A stretch of DNA of 64,000 nt from JBCCAG01 sp050331115. Its GTDB lineage: Bacteria; Cyanobacteriota; Cyanobacteriia; CAKZMO01. Positions 1-7,750 of the stretch are shown here, piece after piece. The stretch lies in contig JBHJHD010000040.1 in NCBI GenBank assembly GCA_050331115.1, positions 1 through 64,000 on the forward strand. Direction: 5' to 3'. The position numbers and the translations under genes were made by a program. How positions within the stretch are numbered: the first letter of the stretch is position 1; each line of letters starts with the position of its first letter. The notes under the pieces were generated by a model. The model saw only the letters and a list, made by a program, of their open reading frames with translations, searched no databases and was not told where the DNA came from.

Positions 1-491
1 GGGTTAAAGCGGTTCAACACCCCCAGCATGATCAAAAAAGCAACGGGCACCGTCCAGGAGAGGTGCGCCCCCAGGCCCGAGGAATACCAGCCGGAGGGCC
101 CGCCCATTACCTGAACCATCACCCCCACCCCCTGGGAAATCAAACTCCGGCGCACAATTCGGCACGCGACCGTGAGGTAAAACAGCGCCGTGGACCCCCG
201 AAACCGCAGTCGAAACGCCATCGCCCCCAGCATCGATATCCCCGCTGCCAGCACCGTCACCAGCGCCCCCAGGGCAAGCGATCGCTGAAACGGTTCTACA
301 AAGTTGCCCACTCGCTGCTCTTGAAACACCTGCCCCAGCCAGTAAAAGCCAAAGCTGCGCACGGGGAAGGTAAGCGCTCCGTCAGGCCCCTGGAGCGACA
401 GGATGAAAATGGTGACCATGGGGCCGTAGAGAAACAGGACGAACAGCCCGAAGAAGGCAGCTAGTAGGTAGAAAGAGAGCGATCGCTTCAT
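1..491 (-). CDS. ABC transporter permease, PotC-like (partial, 3' end outside window)
   Basis: About 163 codons read leftward from an ATG at 491 and run off the window. The protein opens MKRSLSFYLL followed by a long hydrophobic segment, then a periplasmic-looking loop with FYWLGQVF, and a second hydrophobic stretch (SLALGALVTVLAAGISMLGAMAF), as in the second permease of spermidine/putrescine (PotC) ABC importers. The EAA loop that contacts the ATPase is beyond the window edge. It starts 16 nt after the stop of the PotB-like gene, with AGAGG-type ribosome binding sequence between them, so the two are almost certainly one operon and form a heteromeric membrane channel. Substrate (polyamine or a related compound) is inferred from family only. 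Confidence 0.85.
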   Translation of the reverse strand, partial: MKRSLSFYLLAAFFGLFVLFLYGPMVTIFILSLQGPDGALTFPVRSFGFYWLGQVFQEQRVGNFVEPFQRSLALGALVTVLAAGISMLGAMAFRLRFRGSTALFYLTVACRIVRRSLISQGVGVMVQVMGGPSGWYSSGLGAHLSWTVPVAFLIMLGVLNRFN

Positions 492-507
492 GGGTAGGGG
501 CCTCTGA

Positions 508-1359
508 CTACAGTTCCTTACGGATGTTCACCATTTGCAAAATGCCAACCACCAGCAGCAGCGTCACCAGCAGCAGCACCACGGCGTTCGCCGCCGCCAG
601 CGGATACTGCAAGCTGCCAATCTGCGTTTGAATCAGCTTTCCAATGGAGGCCGCCTGCCCGCCCCCCATCAGCCGCACGGTCACAAACTCCCCCATCACT
701 AAAGTGACAACGAAAATAGAGCCAATGGCTACGCCAGGGGCAGATAGGGGTAGCACTACCTCGCGAAACACCGCTAGCCCCGAGGCTCCCATATCTTCTG
801 CCGCCGTAATCAAAGCGCGATCGATGCGCATCAAGCTGTTGAAGATGGGCGCCACCATGAAAATTACATAGAGGTGAACTAACCCCAGCACTACCGCAAA
901 GTCGGAGTAAAGCAAAAACTGTAAGGGCTGGTTTACAAAACCGCCTCCCAATAGAATTTGGTTCACCAGCCCCTCGGTTCCCAGTAGCGGTACCCAGGAA
1001 ATCATGCGGATGATGTTAGAGGTCCAAAAGGGGATGGTACAAAGCAAAAACAGCAGCACCTGCCAGCGCAGCTTGGGGACGTGAAAGGCGAGGAAATAGG
1101 CCACGGGATAGCCCATCAATAGCGTCGCCAGCCACACCAGTCCCACAAACTTGAAGGTGTTGAGGTAGGTCTTGAGGGTGACGTCGGAGGTGAAGATGCC
1201 AACGTAGTTATCTAGGGTAAAAGCGGGCGTCATGGAATACCCGTTGAACTCCCAGAAGCTGACCACCGCGATTAGGGCGATGGGAAACACCAGGAACAGG
1301 CATAGGGCGATCGCCTGAGGCGCTGCTAGCACGTAGGGTTTAATCGTAGACCAGTTCAT
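508..1359 (-). CDS. ABC transporter permease, PotB-like
   Basis: 283 aa inner-membrane protein with about six hydrophobic segments, the length expected of PotB/binding-protein-dependent transport permeases. The EAA coupling loop is visible near the C-terminal third (EDMGASGLAVFREVVLPLSA), where the ATPase docks. It precedes the PotC-like permease by 16 nt. No ATPase or binding-protein gene precedes it; these may follow downstream, outside the window. The 293-nt region upstream is shared with the divergent antiporter gene. Polyamine specificity is a family inference; related permeases move other small cations. Confidence 0.88.
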   Translation of the reverse strand: MNWSTIKPYVLAAPQAIALCLFLVFPIALIAVVSFWEFNGYSMTPAFTLDNYVGIFTSDVTLKTYLNTFKFVGLVWLATLLMGYPVAYFLAFHVPKLRWQVLLFLLCTIPFWTSNIIRMISWVPLLGTEGLVNQILLGGGFVNQPLQFLLYSDFAVVLGLVHLYVIFMVAPIFNSLMRIDRALITAAEDMGASGLAVFREVVLPLSAPGVAIGSIFVVTLVMGEFVTVRLMGGGQAASIGKLIQTQIGSLQYPLAAANAVVLLLVTLLLVVGILQMVNIRKEL

Positions 1360-1652
1360 CTTAGACTGTCGGTAGCGTCACAGCCGCCGGAGACGGCAGT
1401 GAGCAGAGAAGGGAGGCAGAACATTGGGTCTTTTGGGGATGCGTCAGCACTACAGTATCAGTCTTAGGCGGGATAAACGTATTTTAGGAAACAGTTACGC
1501 TACGCAACTGAGCTGAACTAGCCTCCCTCGATCGGCGAATCAATGTTTCAATGCGTGAGGGCATTTGCTAGATTGCCATAAACTTATAGCTAGCTCAACC
1601 GCCGCGGCCAGGGGTTCTCGTTTCTGGCTATCTTCATGTAAGGACACCGACC

Positions 1653-3836
1653 ATGATCTTGTTGGTAGAGCCCGTATCCGAAACGCTGCGCGAACCGGTC
1701 ACGACGTTTGTGCTGCTGCTGGCCATCGTTCTCATCATTCCGCCGCTGTTCGAGCGCCTGCGGCTGCCGGGGCTCGTCGGCTTACTGGTCGCTGGCGTGC
1801 TGTTTGGCAGCAGCGGCCTAGGCTGGCTGCGGGCCGACTCCGAAACCATGACGCTCTTCTCAGAGATCGGCAAGATTTACCTCATGTTTGTAGCTGGCCT
1901 TGAGATAGATCTGGCGCTGTTTCAAAAAACCCGCAACCGCTCTATAGCCTTTGGCTTTGCCACCTTTGTACTGCCGCTCATGGGGGGGATCGCGGTCGGC
2001 CTAGTGCTGGGCTACGGCTGGTTAGCGGCGGTGCTGATTGGGTCGCTGCTGGCATCCCATACGCTGCTGGCCTATCCCATTGTGCAGCGGTTGGGCGTCG
2101 TGAGCAATGAGGCCGTGACCGTGACCGTGGGGGCAACTATTTTTACGGACGTGGCCGCGCTGATCCTGCTCGCAGTTTGTCTGGGCATCAGTCAGGGGGA
2201 CTTTTCGGGGGTAAAGCTGCTAACGCTGCTGGGCGCTCTCGTGCTGTACGCGATCGCAGTTTTGGTCGGACTAAAGGTCTTGGGCCAGGCCTTCTTCCGC
2301 AGGACGGGGAAAGACGAGGGCAACCAGTTTCTCTTTGTCATGCTGTCGGTGTTTCTCTCGGCGCTGGGGGCGCAGCTTATCGGGGTCGAAAATATCATTG
2401 GCGCGTTTCTAGCCGGCCTTGCCATCAACGGCATCATTGGCGATGGCCCCGTCAAAGAAAAGACCGAGTTTTTGGGCAGCGTGCTGTTTATCCCCATGTT
2501 TTTTGTGGCCATGGGGCTGCTGCTCGATCTAAATGTATTCGAGAGTCTGCTGTCGTTCATTGAAGTGCCGCTGCTGATTGTGGCAACCCTACTGGTTACC
2601 AAATTTCTGGCGGCCTTTGGTGCGGGCCGACTGTTCGGCTACCAGGGCCCTCAAATTTGGACTATGTGGTCGCTGTCGGTGCCCCAGGTGGCGGCGACTC
2701 TGGCCGCGGCGCTGGTGGGATACGAGGCAGAGATCATCAACGCCCAGGTGTTTAACAGCGTTATCCTGCTAATGCTGTTGACCGCAATTCTAGGGCCGCT
2801 GGTCACAGCGCGCGTGGCCCCGCAGCTGGTCGATCAAGAGAGCATCGACCGGCCACAGCTGCTCGACTGGCTGCCTACCCCCAGCGCTGTTCTTCCCGAC
2901 GCCATCCCCAAATCTTTCTCTGTGGTGGTGCCGGTCTACAACCCCGACACCGAGCGATCGCTATTAGAGCTTGCAGCAGCAGTAGCCCGCTACGAAAACG
3001 GCCGGGTGACTCCCCTGGCTATAGCCCTCGCCCAGCCTCATATGGACTCGCCTCAGCTCTCGCGAGCTATAGCCCGCAGCCGCGAGCGCTTGGAGGCCGC
3101 TCAGGCGATTGGTGAGACGTTTGACGCGCCTTTTAGTCCAAAGCTGCGGATTGAGTACAGCGTTGCCCAGGCCATCTGCCACGTGAGCCGGGAAGAGGAC
3201 GCCAATCTGATTATTTTGGGCATGGGCCCCCAGCCGCGGCTGGGGGTGAGCTTGACCAGCACGATTCAGGATGAGGTGCTCTGGTCTGCCCACTGCCCTG
3301 TGATAGTGGCCCAGCTGCGCAGCCCCCTGAGCAGCAGCAAGCGAATTTTGGTGCCCGTTGAGACGCCGTCGCCCCTAATGCTGCGATCGCTGCGGTTTGC
3401 TCAAGTGCTGGCAACTGCAAACCAAGCTGAGGTCACGCTGCTGCACGTGTGTAGCCCAAGGGTATCTCAGGCGCACCGCGCCTACTTGCAAAGTCGGCTT
3501 GAGTCGCTGGTGGCGCGGCTGCCCACCGGCTGCCCGATGACGATTCAGCTGCTGCCCAGCGACAGCGTAGTTAGTGCGATCGCTAAGACGGCCCGCAGCT
3601 TTAGCCTGGTCGTTTTGAGGCTGCAGCGGCGGCGCGCCGGCAGTGGTTTCACCCTAGGCGAAAAGTCTTCGCCCCTGCTAAAGCGGCTGACGACGTCGGT
3701 AATTTTGGTCGGAGAGCCCCACCCGCAGCGGCTGCGCCTGACGCCTTGGGCAAAGGCCGCGTCTGTAAAGGTTGCGTCCGGGAAAGCCGCGTCTGCAAAA
3801 TCTGCGTCTACCGGCGGCAAAGGCGATCGCCCCTAG
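1653..3836 (+). CDS. CPA2-type cation:proton antiporter with two C-terminal universal stress domains
   Basis: 727 aa. Residues 1-390 are a 12-13 segment Na+/H+ exchanger (CPA2) membrane domain in the inner or thylakoid membrane. Residues about 405-560 and 570-700 look like two universal stress (USP) folds: the first carries the LIILGMGPQPRLGVSLTSTI nucleotide-loop-like segment, the second begins KRILVPVETPS. The tail is a low-complexity Lys/Ala/Ser stretch. AAGGAC lies 7 nt before the ATG. Membrane antiporter plus USP is a known cyanobacterial arrangement, where the soluble part is thought to sense nucleotide or stress state. The last 4 nt overlap the convergent ygfZ gene. Ion specificity is unknown. 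Confidence 0.92.
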   Translation: MILLVEPVSETLREPVTTFVLLLAIVLIIPPLFERLRLPGLVGLLVAGVLFGSSGLGWLRADSETMTLFSEIGKIYLMFVAGLEIDLALFQKTRNRSIAFGFATFVLPLMGGIAVGLVLGYGWLAAVLIGSLLASHTLLAYPIVQRLGVVSNEAVTVTVGATIFTDVAALILLAVCLGISQGDFSGVKLLTLLGALVLYAIAVLVGLKVLGQAFFRRTGKDEGNQFLFVMLSVFLSALGAQLIGVENIIGAFLAGLAINGIIGDGPVKEKTEFLGSVLFIPMFFVAMGLLLDLNVFESLLSFIEVPLLIVATLLVTKFLAAFGAGRLFGYQGPQIWTMWSLSVPQVAATLAAALVGYEAEIINAQVFNSVILLMLLTAILGPLVTARVAPQLVDQESIDRPQLLDWLPTPSAVLPDAIPKSFSVVVPVYNPDTERSLLELAAAVARYENGRVTPLAIALAQPHMDSPQLSRAIARSRERLEAAQAIGETFDAPFSPKLRIEYSVAQAICHVSREEDANLIILGMGPQPRLGVSLTSTIQDEVLWSAHCPVIVAQLRSPLSSSKRILVPVETPSPLMLRSLRFAQVLATANQAEVTLLHVCSPRVSQAHRAYLQSRLESLVARLPTGCPMTIQLLPSDSVVSAIAKTARSFSLVVLRLQRRRAGSGFTLGEKSSPLLKRLTTSVILVGEPHPQRLRLTPWAKAASVKVASGKAASAKSASTGGKGDRP

Positions 3837-4882
3837 CCTGATGTCGCCTGCCGCGTCAAAAACGGCACCTCAACCACGGTGCCCACGACGTCCCCGATTT
3901 GAACCGTCAGCCCGGCCCCGCCGAGCTTCGATCGCACATACCCCAGCCCCATAAAGCCCGCCGGCGTCTCCACTACGCTCGTCAGCACCCCGGCCCGCTC
4001 GCCCTCAGCCGCAATCCGGCTGCCCACCTCAGCCGGCCCCGACAGCTTCAGCCCCCAAAGCTGCTGCTTTGCCCCGCCGTAGGTATTCAGCCGCGCGATG
4101 GTTTCCTGTCCGATGTAGCAGCCCTTGTCAAACGACACTGCCTGCCACAGCCCCGCCTCCAGCGGGTTGTAGTCCTCCGTCAGCTCCTGCCCCGGCGCCG
4201 GACGCCCCTGCACCACCCTCAGCTCCTCCCAAAGGCGATCGCCCAGGGGCACTGCGCCCGATTTGGTCAGCCGCTGCCACAGCATCGCCGCCTGCGACCC
4301 GTTGACCATCAGCGTATATCCTGGCGACGCCAGCCCGCTGCCCACCGCTACGCGCACTGTCAGCCCCTCTACCGTCGTGGACTCGTGGTGGTGCAGCGGC
4401 TGTCCAATGACGCCTTCAAGCCCCAAAGCGTTTAGCAGCCTGTCGCTCTGCGGCCCCAGCAGGCTGAACGCGGCCGTCTCCGCCGTCGCGTCCTTGAGCT
4501 GCACCTTGTCTGAGAAGAAAATAAATCGGTCCATCCAGGCCAGCAGCGACTCCCGGCAGCCCGGGTGGCACAGCAGCAGCACCGCGTCCGCCGTGGCGTA
4601 GGCGCTTACTAGGTCCAGCGTGCGGGCGGTGGAGGTGACAAACACCGTTTCGCAGCCCTGCCCCGGCTGCAGGGTCATGAAGTCGTTAGTGCTCTGATTG
4701 TGTAAAAAGCGAATGCGATCGCCGTCGGACACTTCGATACGGCCCCAGTGGGAGCGATCGCACAGGGCAGCGCCAGAGGCTGCCGCGTCTCGGGCCGCCG
4801 CGTCGTTGCCAAAGCTTAGGGCAACGTTACCTTTAAACGACGCGCCCTGCGTGGCCTGCACATCCCGCAGCGATTCTGACAT
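3833..4882 (-). CDS. ygfZ: Folate-binding protein YgfZ (CAF17/GcvT-like)
   Basis: 349 aa, homologous to the aminomethyltransferase GcvT but belonging to the YgfZ/IBA57 group that uses tetrahydrofolate to support maturation or repair of certain [4Fe-4S] enzymes. The diagnostic signature K-G-C-Y-I-G-Q-E is at residues 253-260, with the conserved cysteine 255. The C-terminal region has the GcvT-type beta barrel (LGYVRSKL). It is followed at the 3' end by the antiporter gene in the opposite direction (4-nt overlap). ychF lies 32 nt upstream on the same strand, so co-transcription is likely. Confidence 0.93.
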   Translation of the reverse strand: MSESLRDVQATQGASFKGNVALSFGNDAAARDAAASGAALCDRSHWGRIEVSDGDRIRFLHNQSTNDFMTLQPGQGCETVFVTSTARTLDLVSAYATADAVLLLCHPGCRESLLAWMDRFIFFSDKVQLKDATAETAAFSLLGPQSDRLLNALGLEGVIGQPLHHHESTTVEGLTVRVAVGSGLASPGYTLMVNGSQAAMLWQRLTKSGAVPLGDRLWEELRVVQGRPAPGQELTEDYNPLEAGLWQAVSFDKGCYIGQETIARLNTYGGAKQQLWGLKLSGPAEVGSRIAAEGERAGVLTSVVETPAGFMGLGYVRSKLGGAGLTVQIGDVVGTVVEVPFLTRQATSG

Positions 4883-4914
4883 TAGCCCCGACCTCTCCCT
4901 CTAAAGAGCAAACC

Positions 4915-6006
4915 CTAAACGTTGAACCGAAACAGCATCACATCGCCCTCTTTGACGACGTACTCCTTCCCTTCGCTGCGCACCAGCCCCTTGTCCTTCG
5001 CAGAGCCCATCGAGCCCAACTCCACCAGATCGCTATAGGCCACCGTCTCCGCCCGAATAAACCCCCGCTCAAAGTCCGAGTGGATTACCCCCGCCGCCTG
5101 GGGGGCCACCATCCCGGCGCGGATGGTCCAGGCGCGGGTCTCTTTAGGGCCGGTGGTAAAATATGTCCGCAGCCCAAGCAGCGTATAGGTGGCGCGAATC
5201 AGGGTTTTCAATCCGCCCTCACTGACGCCCAGGGCGTCTAAGAAATCGGCCCGCTCGTCTTCCGGCAGCTCCACCAGCTCCGCCTCCACCTGCGCCGAGA
5301 CGATCACCACCTGGGCGTTATCGGCCACCGCCACCTCGCGCACCTGCTCTACCCACGGGTTGCCTGCGGCCAGGTCGTCTTCAGACACGTTGGCCGCATA
5401 GATAATTGGCTTGCGCGTCAGCAGACCTAGGGGCTTAATAATCAGCTCCTCTTCCTCGTCCAACGCCACCTGCCGCGCCGATCGCCCCTCGTCGAGCACC
5501 GGCTGCACCTTCTCTAGCACCGCCAGCTCCGCCTGGGCCTCTTTATTCGAGCGGGCCTGCTTGCGGATGCGCTCTATGCGCCGCTCAATCTGGCTCAGGT
5601 CCGACAGCGCCAGCTCCAGGTTGATCACCTCAATATCGCGCACCGGGTCGATGGAGCCCGAGACGTGGATAATGTCGTCATCTTCGAAGCAGCGCACCAC
5701 GTGAATGATGGCGTCCACCTCGCGAATGTTAGCCAAAAACTGGTTGCCTAAGCCTTCCCCCTGGCTAGCGCCCTTCACCAGCCCCGCGATGTCCACAAAC
5801 TCGATGCGAGCGGGAACGGTCTGGTCTGATTCGGAGATATGGGTCAGCGCATCGAGCCGTTCGTCGGGAACCGCCACCACGCCCACGTTGGGCTCAATCG
5901 TACAAAAGGGAAAGTTGGCGGCCTGTGCCTTAGCGTTGGCGACGACAGCGTTGAATAGGGTTGACTTACCCACGTTGGGCAGTCCGACAATTCCGGCTCT
6001 AAGCAT
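4915..6006 (-). CDS. ychF: Redox-regulated ATPase YchF (Obg family)
   Basis: 363 aa, full length. P-loop GLPNVGKST at residues 8-16, switch region DIAGLVKGAS, and NVSE in place of the NKxD guanine-specificity motif, the change that gives YchF/OLA1 its ATP preference. The C-terminal TGS domain ends in the typical FRFNV. YchF binds ribosomes and is linked to translation and oxidative-stress response. Situated 32 nt upstream of ygfZ; a 106-nt gap separates it from the upstream histidine kinase. Confidence 0.97.
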   Translation of the reverse strand: MLRAGIVGLPNVGKSTLFNAVVANAKAQAANFPFCTIEPNVGVVAVPDERLDALTHISESDQTVPARIEFVDIAGLVKGASQGEGLGNQFLANIREVDAIIHVVRCFEDDDIIHVSGSIDPVRDIEVINLELALSDLSQIERRIERIRKQARSNKEAQAELAVLEKVQPVLDEGRSARQVALDEEEELIIKPLGLLTRKPIIYAANVSEDDLAAGNPWVEQVREVAVADNAQVVIVSAQVEAELVELPEDERADFLDALGVSEGGLKTLIRATYTLLGLRTYFTTGPKETRAWTIRAGMVAPQAAGVIHSDFERGFIRAETVAYSDLVELGSMGSAKDKGLVRSEGKEYVVKEGDVMLFRFNV

Positions 6007-6112
6007 AAGTTATAGATGAGGGGCCACGGAACGAGAGCGATAATTGGGGCCACAGCATACCAGTATAGAGCCTCGCCCCAGCTCTGTTACCGCTTGTCCT
6101 ATCGTTTTTCGT

Positions 6113-7621
6113 CTACCGCTGCACTGACGCCAAATTGACAGGGAGGCGAATCGTGAACTCAGTCCCGTGCCCCGGCGTCGAAGCCACTTCAATCGTGCCG
6201 CAATGGTTTTTCGTAATGATTTGGTGGACAATCGCCAGCCCTAGCCCGGTCCCCTGGCCTACGGGCTTGGTGGTAAACAGGTAGTCAAAGATTTTGGACT
6301 GTACATCTGGTGGGATGCCCAGCCCGCTGTCGCCAATGCGAACTTCGATGGACTGGGGCAAGTCCTTGGTGGATCGGTGGCTAGGAGTAAGCTGCCATGG
6401 CGCTCGACCTAGGTCAGGACTTGAACTTACGCTTGTACAGATTGTAATTTGATATGGGAAAGCCTCGCCACTGCGATCGCCGCGCTCTTGAAATGGCTTA
6501 GACGCGTCAGCACCCGCATCCCCAGACCTGCTCTTTTCGTCCAAAGCATCCACCGCGTTGACCAGTATATTCATCAGCACCTGATCGATTTGCCCTGGAA
6601 AGCAGTCTATGGCGGGTAGGCTATCGTATTGTTTGATCACCTCAATCGACGGACGATAGGCATTGGCCTTCAGCCGATGAGACAGCAGCACCAACGTATT
6701 GTCGATGCCCTCATGGATATCGAGCCCATCTCTTTTCTCGTCATCGCTACGGGTAAATCGCCTTAGGGAAGTACTGACGGCGTAAATGCGCTCAGCGCCT
6801 CGCTGGAGTGAGGCGATCGCGTTGGGTAGATCCTCTAAGAGGTAGTCGAGCTCTATAGCCGCTGCGTGGTCTTCAATTTCGGCCTGGGTCGCCTGTTGAT
6901 GCACGAGCTGAGTGTGCTGAATGAGCGCCTCGGCATAGGCGCTGACGTGGGGCAGATTGTTTTGGATGAAATTCAGAGGATTGTTGATTTCATGGGCAAC
7001 GCCGGCCACAAACTGCCCTATGGCCGACATTTTTTCGCTCTGGATCAGCTGTAGCTGCGAGAGCTTAAGCTGATCCAATGCCTGTGAAAGCGCTTGGGTC
7101 TGGTCGGCGACACGCTGCTCTAGGGTACGCCGCATGTGCGCTAGCTGCAGATGTAGGTTGACGCGAGCGAGAACGTCGCCGTACTGAAACGGCTTAGTAA
7201 TATAATCTACCGCACCGATGCTGAGCCCCTTAACTTTATCGACCTCATCCGACAGCGCCGTCATAAATATAATGGGTATTGCCTGAGTCGCAGGAGATGT
7301 CTTGATTTGCTGACACACCTCAAACCCGTTGATTTGCGGCATCATAACGTCCATCAAAATCAGATCTGGCGTGATCTCCTGCAGCTTGGTGAGCGCACTC
7401 TTCCCCCCTTGGGCCACCAATACCCGATAGCCCTCCTCCTGCAGCAGATTGAATAACAGCTTGATGTTGGTGGGGTGGTCATCGACAATCATAATCACCG
7501 ACTTAGCGATCGCCTCAGGTGGCGAGCCCAGCTCCCTCGCTACCATCGAAGACGACCCGACTGATAAAATCTCAGGCCGTGATTGCGCTATTGTGTCTGA
7601 ATGAAAATTTGAGCTAGCCAT
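6113..7621 (-). CDS. Hybrid response regulator-histidine kinase
   Basis: 502 aa, no membrane segment, so cytosolic. N-terminal receiver (about 41-160) has the acidic pair IVDDHP, the phosphoacceptor in LMDVMMP, and the conserved lysine in YITKPF. A coiled coil leads to a HisKA domain with H-box VAHEINNPLNFI, then the HATPase domain with N-box ILVNAVDAL, G1 GDSGLGIP and G2 GTGLGLAI. A receiver feeding a C-terminal kinase is common in cyanobacteria and passes phosphate within a relay. The larger dCACHE kinase lies 129 nt upstream on the same strand, so the two may act together, but this gene has its own likely -10 box at 7726-7731. Confidence 0.92.
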   Translation of the reverse strand: MASSNFHSDTIAQSRPEILSVGSSSMVARELGSPPEAIAKSVIMIVDDHPTNIKLLFNLLQEEGYRVLVAQGGKSALTKLQEITPDLILMDVMMPQINGFEVCQQIKTSPATQAIPIIFMTALSDEVDKVKGLSIGAVDYITKPFQYGDVLARVNLHLQLAHMRRTLEQRVADQTQALSQALDQLKLSQLQLIQSEKMSAIGQFVAGVAHEINNPLNFIQNNLPHVSAYAEALIQHTQLVHQQATQAEIEDHAAAIELDYLLEDLPNAIASLQRGAERIYAVSTSLRRFTRSDDEKRDGLDIHEGIDNTLVLLSHRLKANAYRPSIEVIKQYDSLPAIDCFPGQIDQVLMNILVNAVDALDEKSRSGDAGADASKPFQERGDRSGEAFPYQITICTSVSSSPDLGRAPWQLTPSHRSTKDLPQSIEVRIGDSGLGIPPDVQSKIFDYLFTTKPVGQGTGLGLAIVHQIITKNHCGTIEVASTPGHGTEFTIRLPVNLASVQR

Positions 7622-7725
7622 TCGCTGATTGCTATTGCCACGCTTGCGCTGTCAATGCCGTGGCGCTATTGAGCCGTGCTATCGTCTCACGCCATCAAGA
7701 TATACTGATGCTAATTTATGCCCTT

Positions 7726-7731
7726 ATTATA
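7726..7731 (-). promoter_or_regulatory. Probable -10 box for the hybrid kinase gene
   Basis: A perfect TATAAT on the minus strand in the gap between the two kinase genes, about 105 nt before the start codon at 7621. No clear TTGACA-like -35 at 17 nt, so a cyanobacterial type-2 promoter or an activator is implied. Its presence suggests the downstream kinase can be transcribed separately. Confidence 0.4.
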
Positions 7732-7750
7732 CCGCTTTAGCACTTCCTAT

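Noticed and set aside
63..464. 133-codon plus-strand frame at the window start
   Set aside because: Antisense to the clearly recognisable PotC-like permease; Arg/His/Pro-rich shadow.
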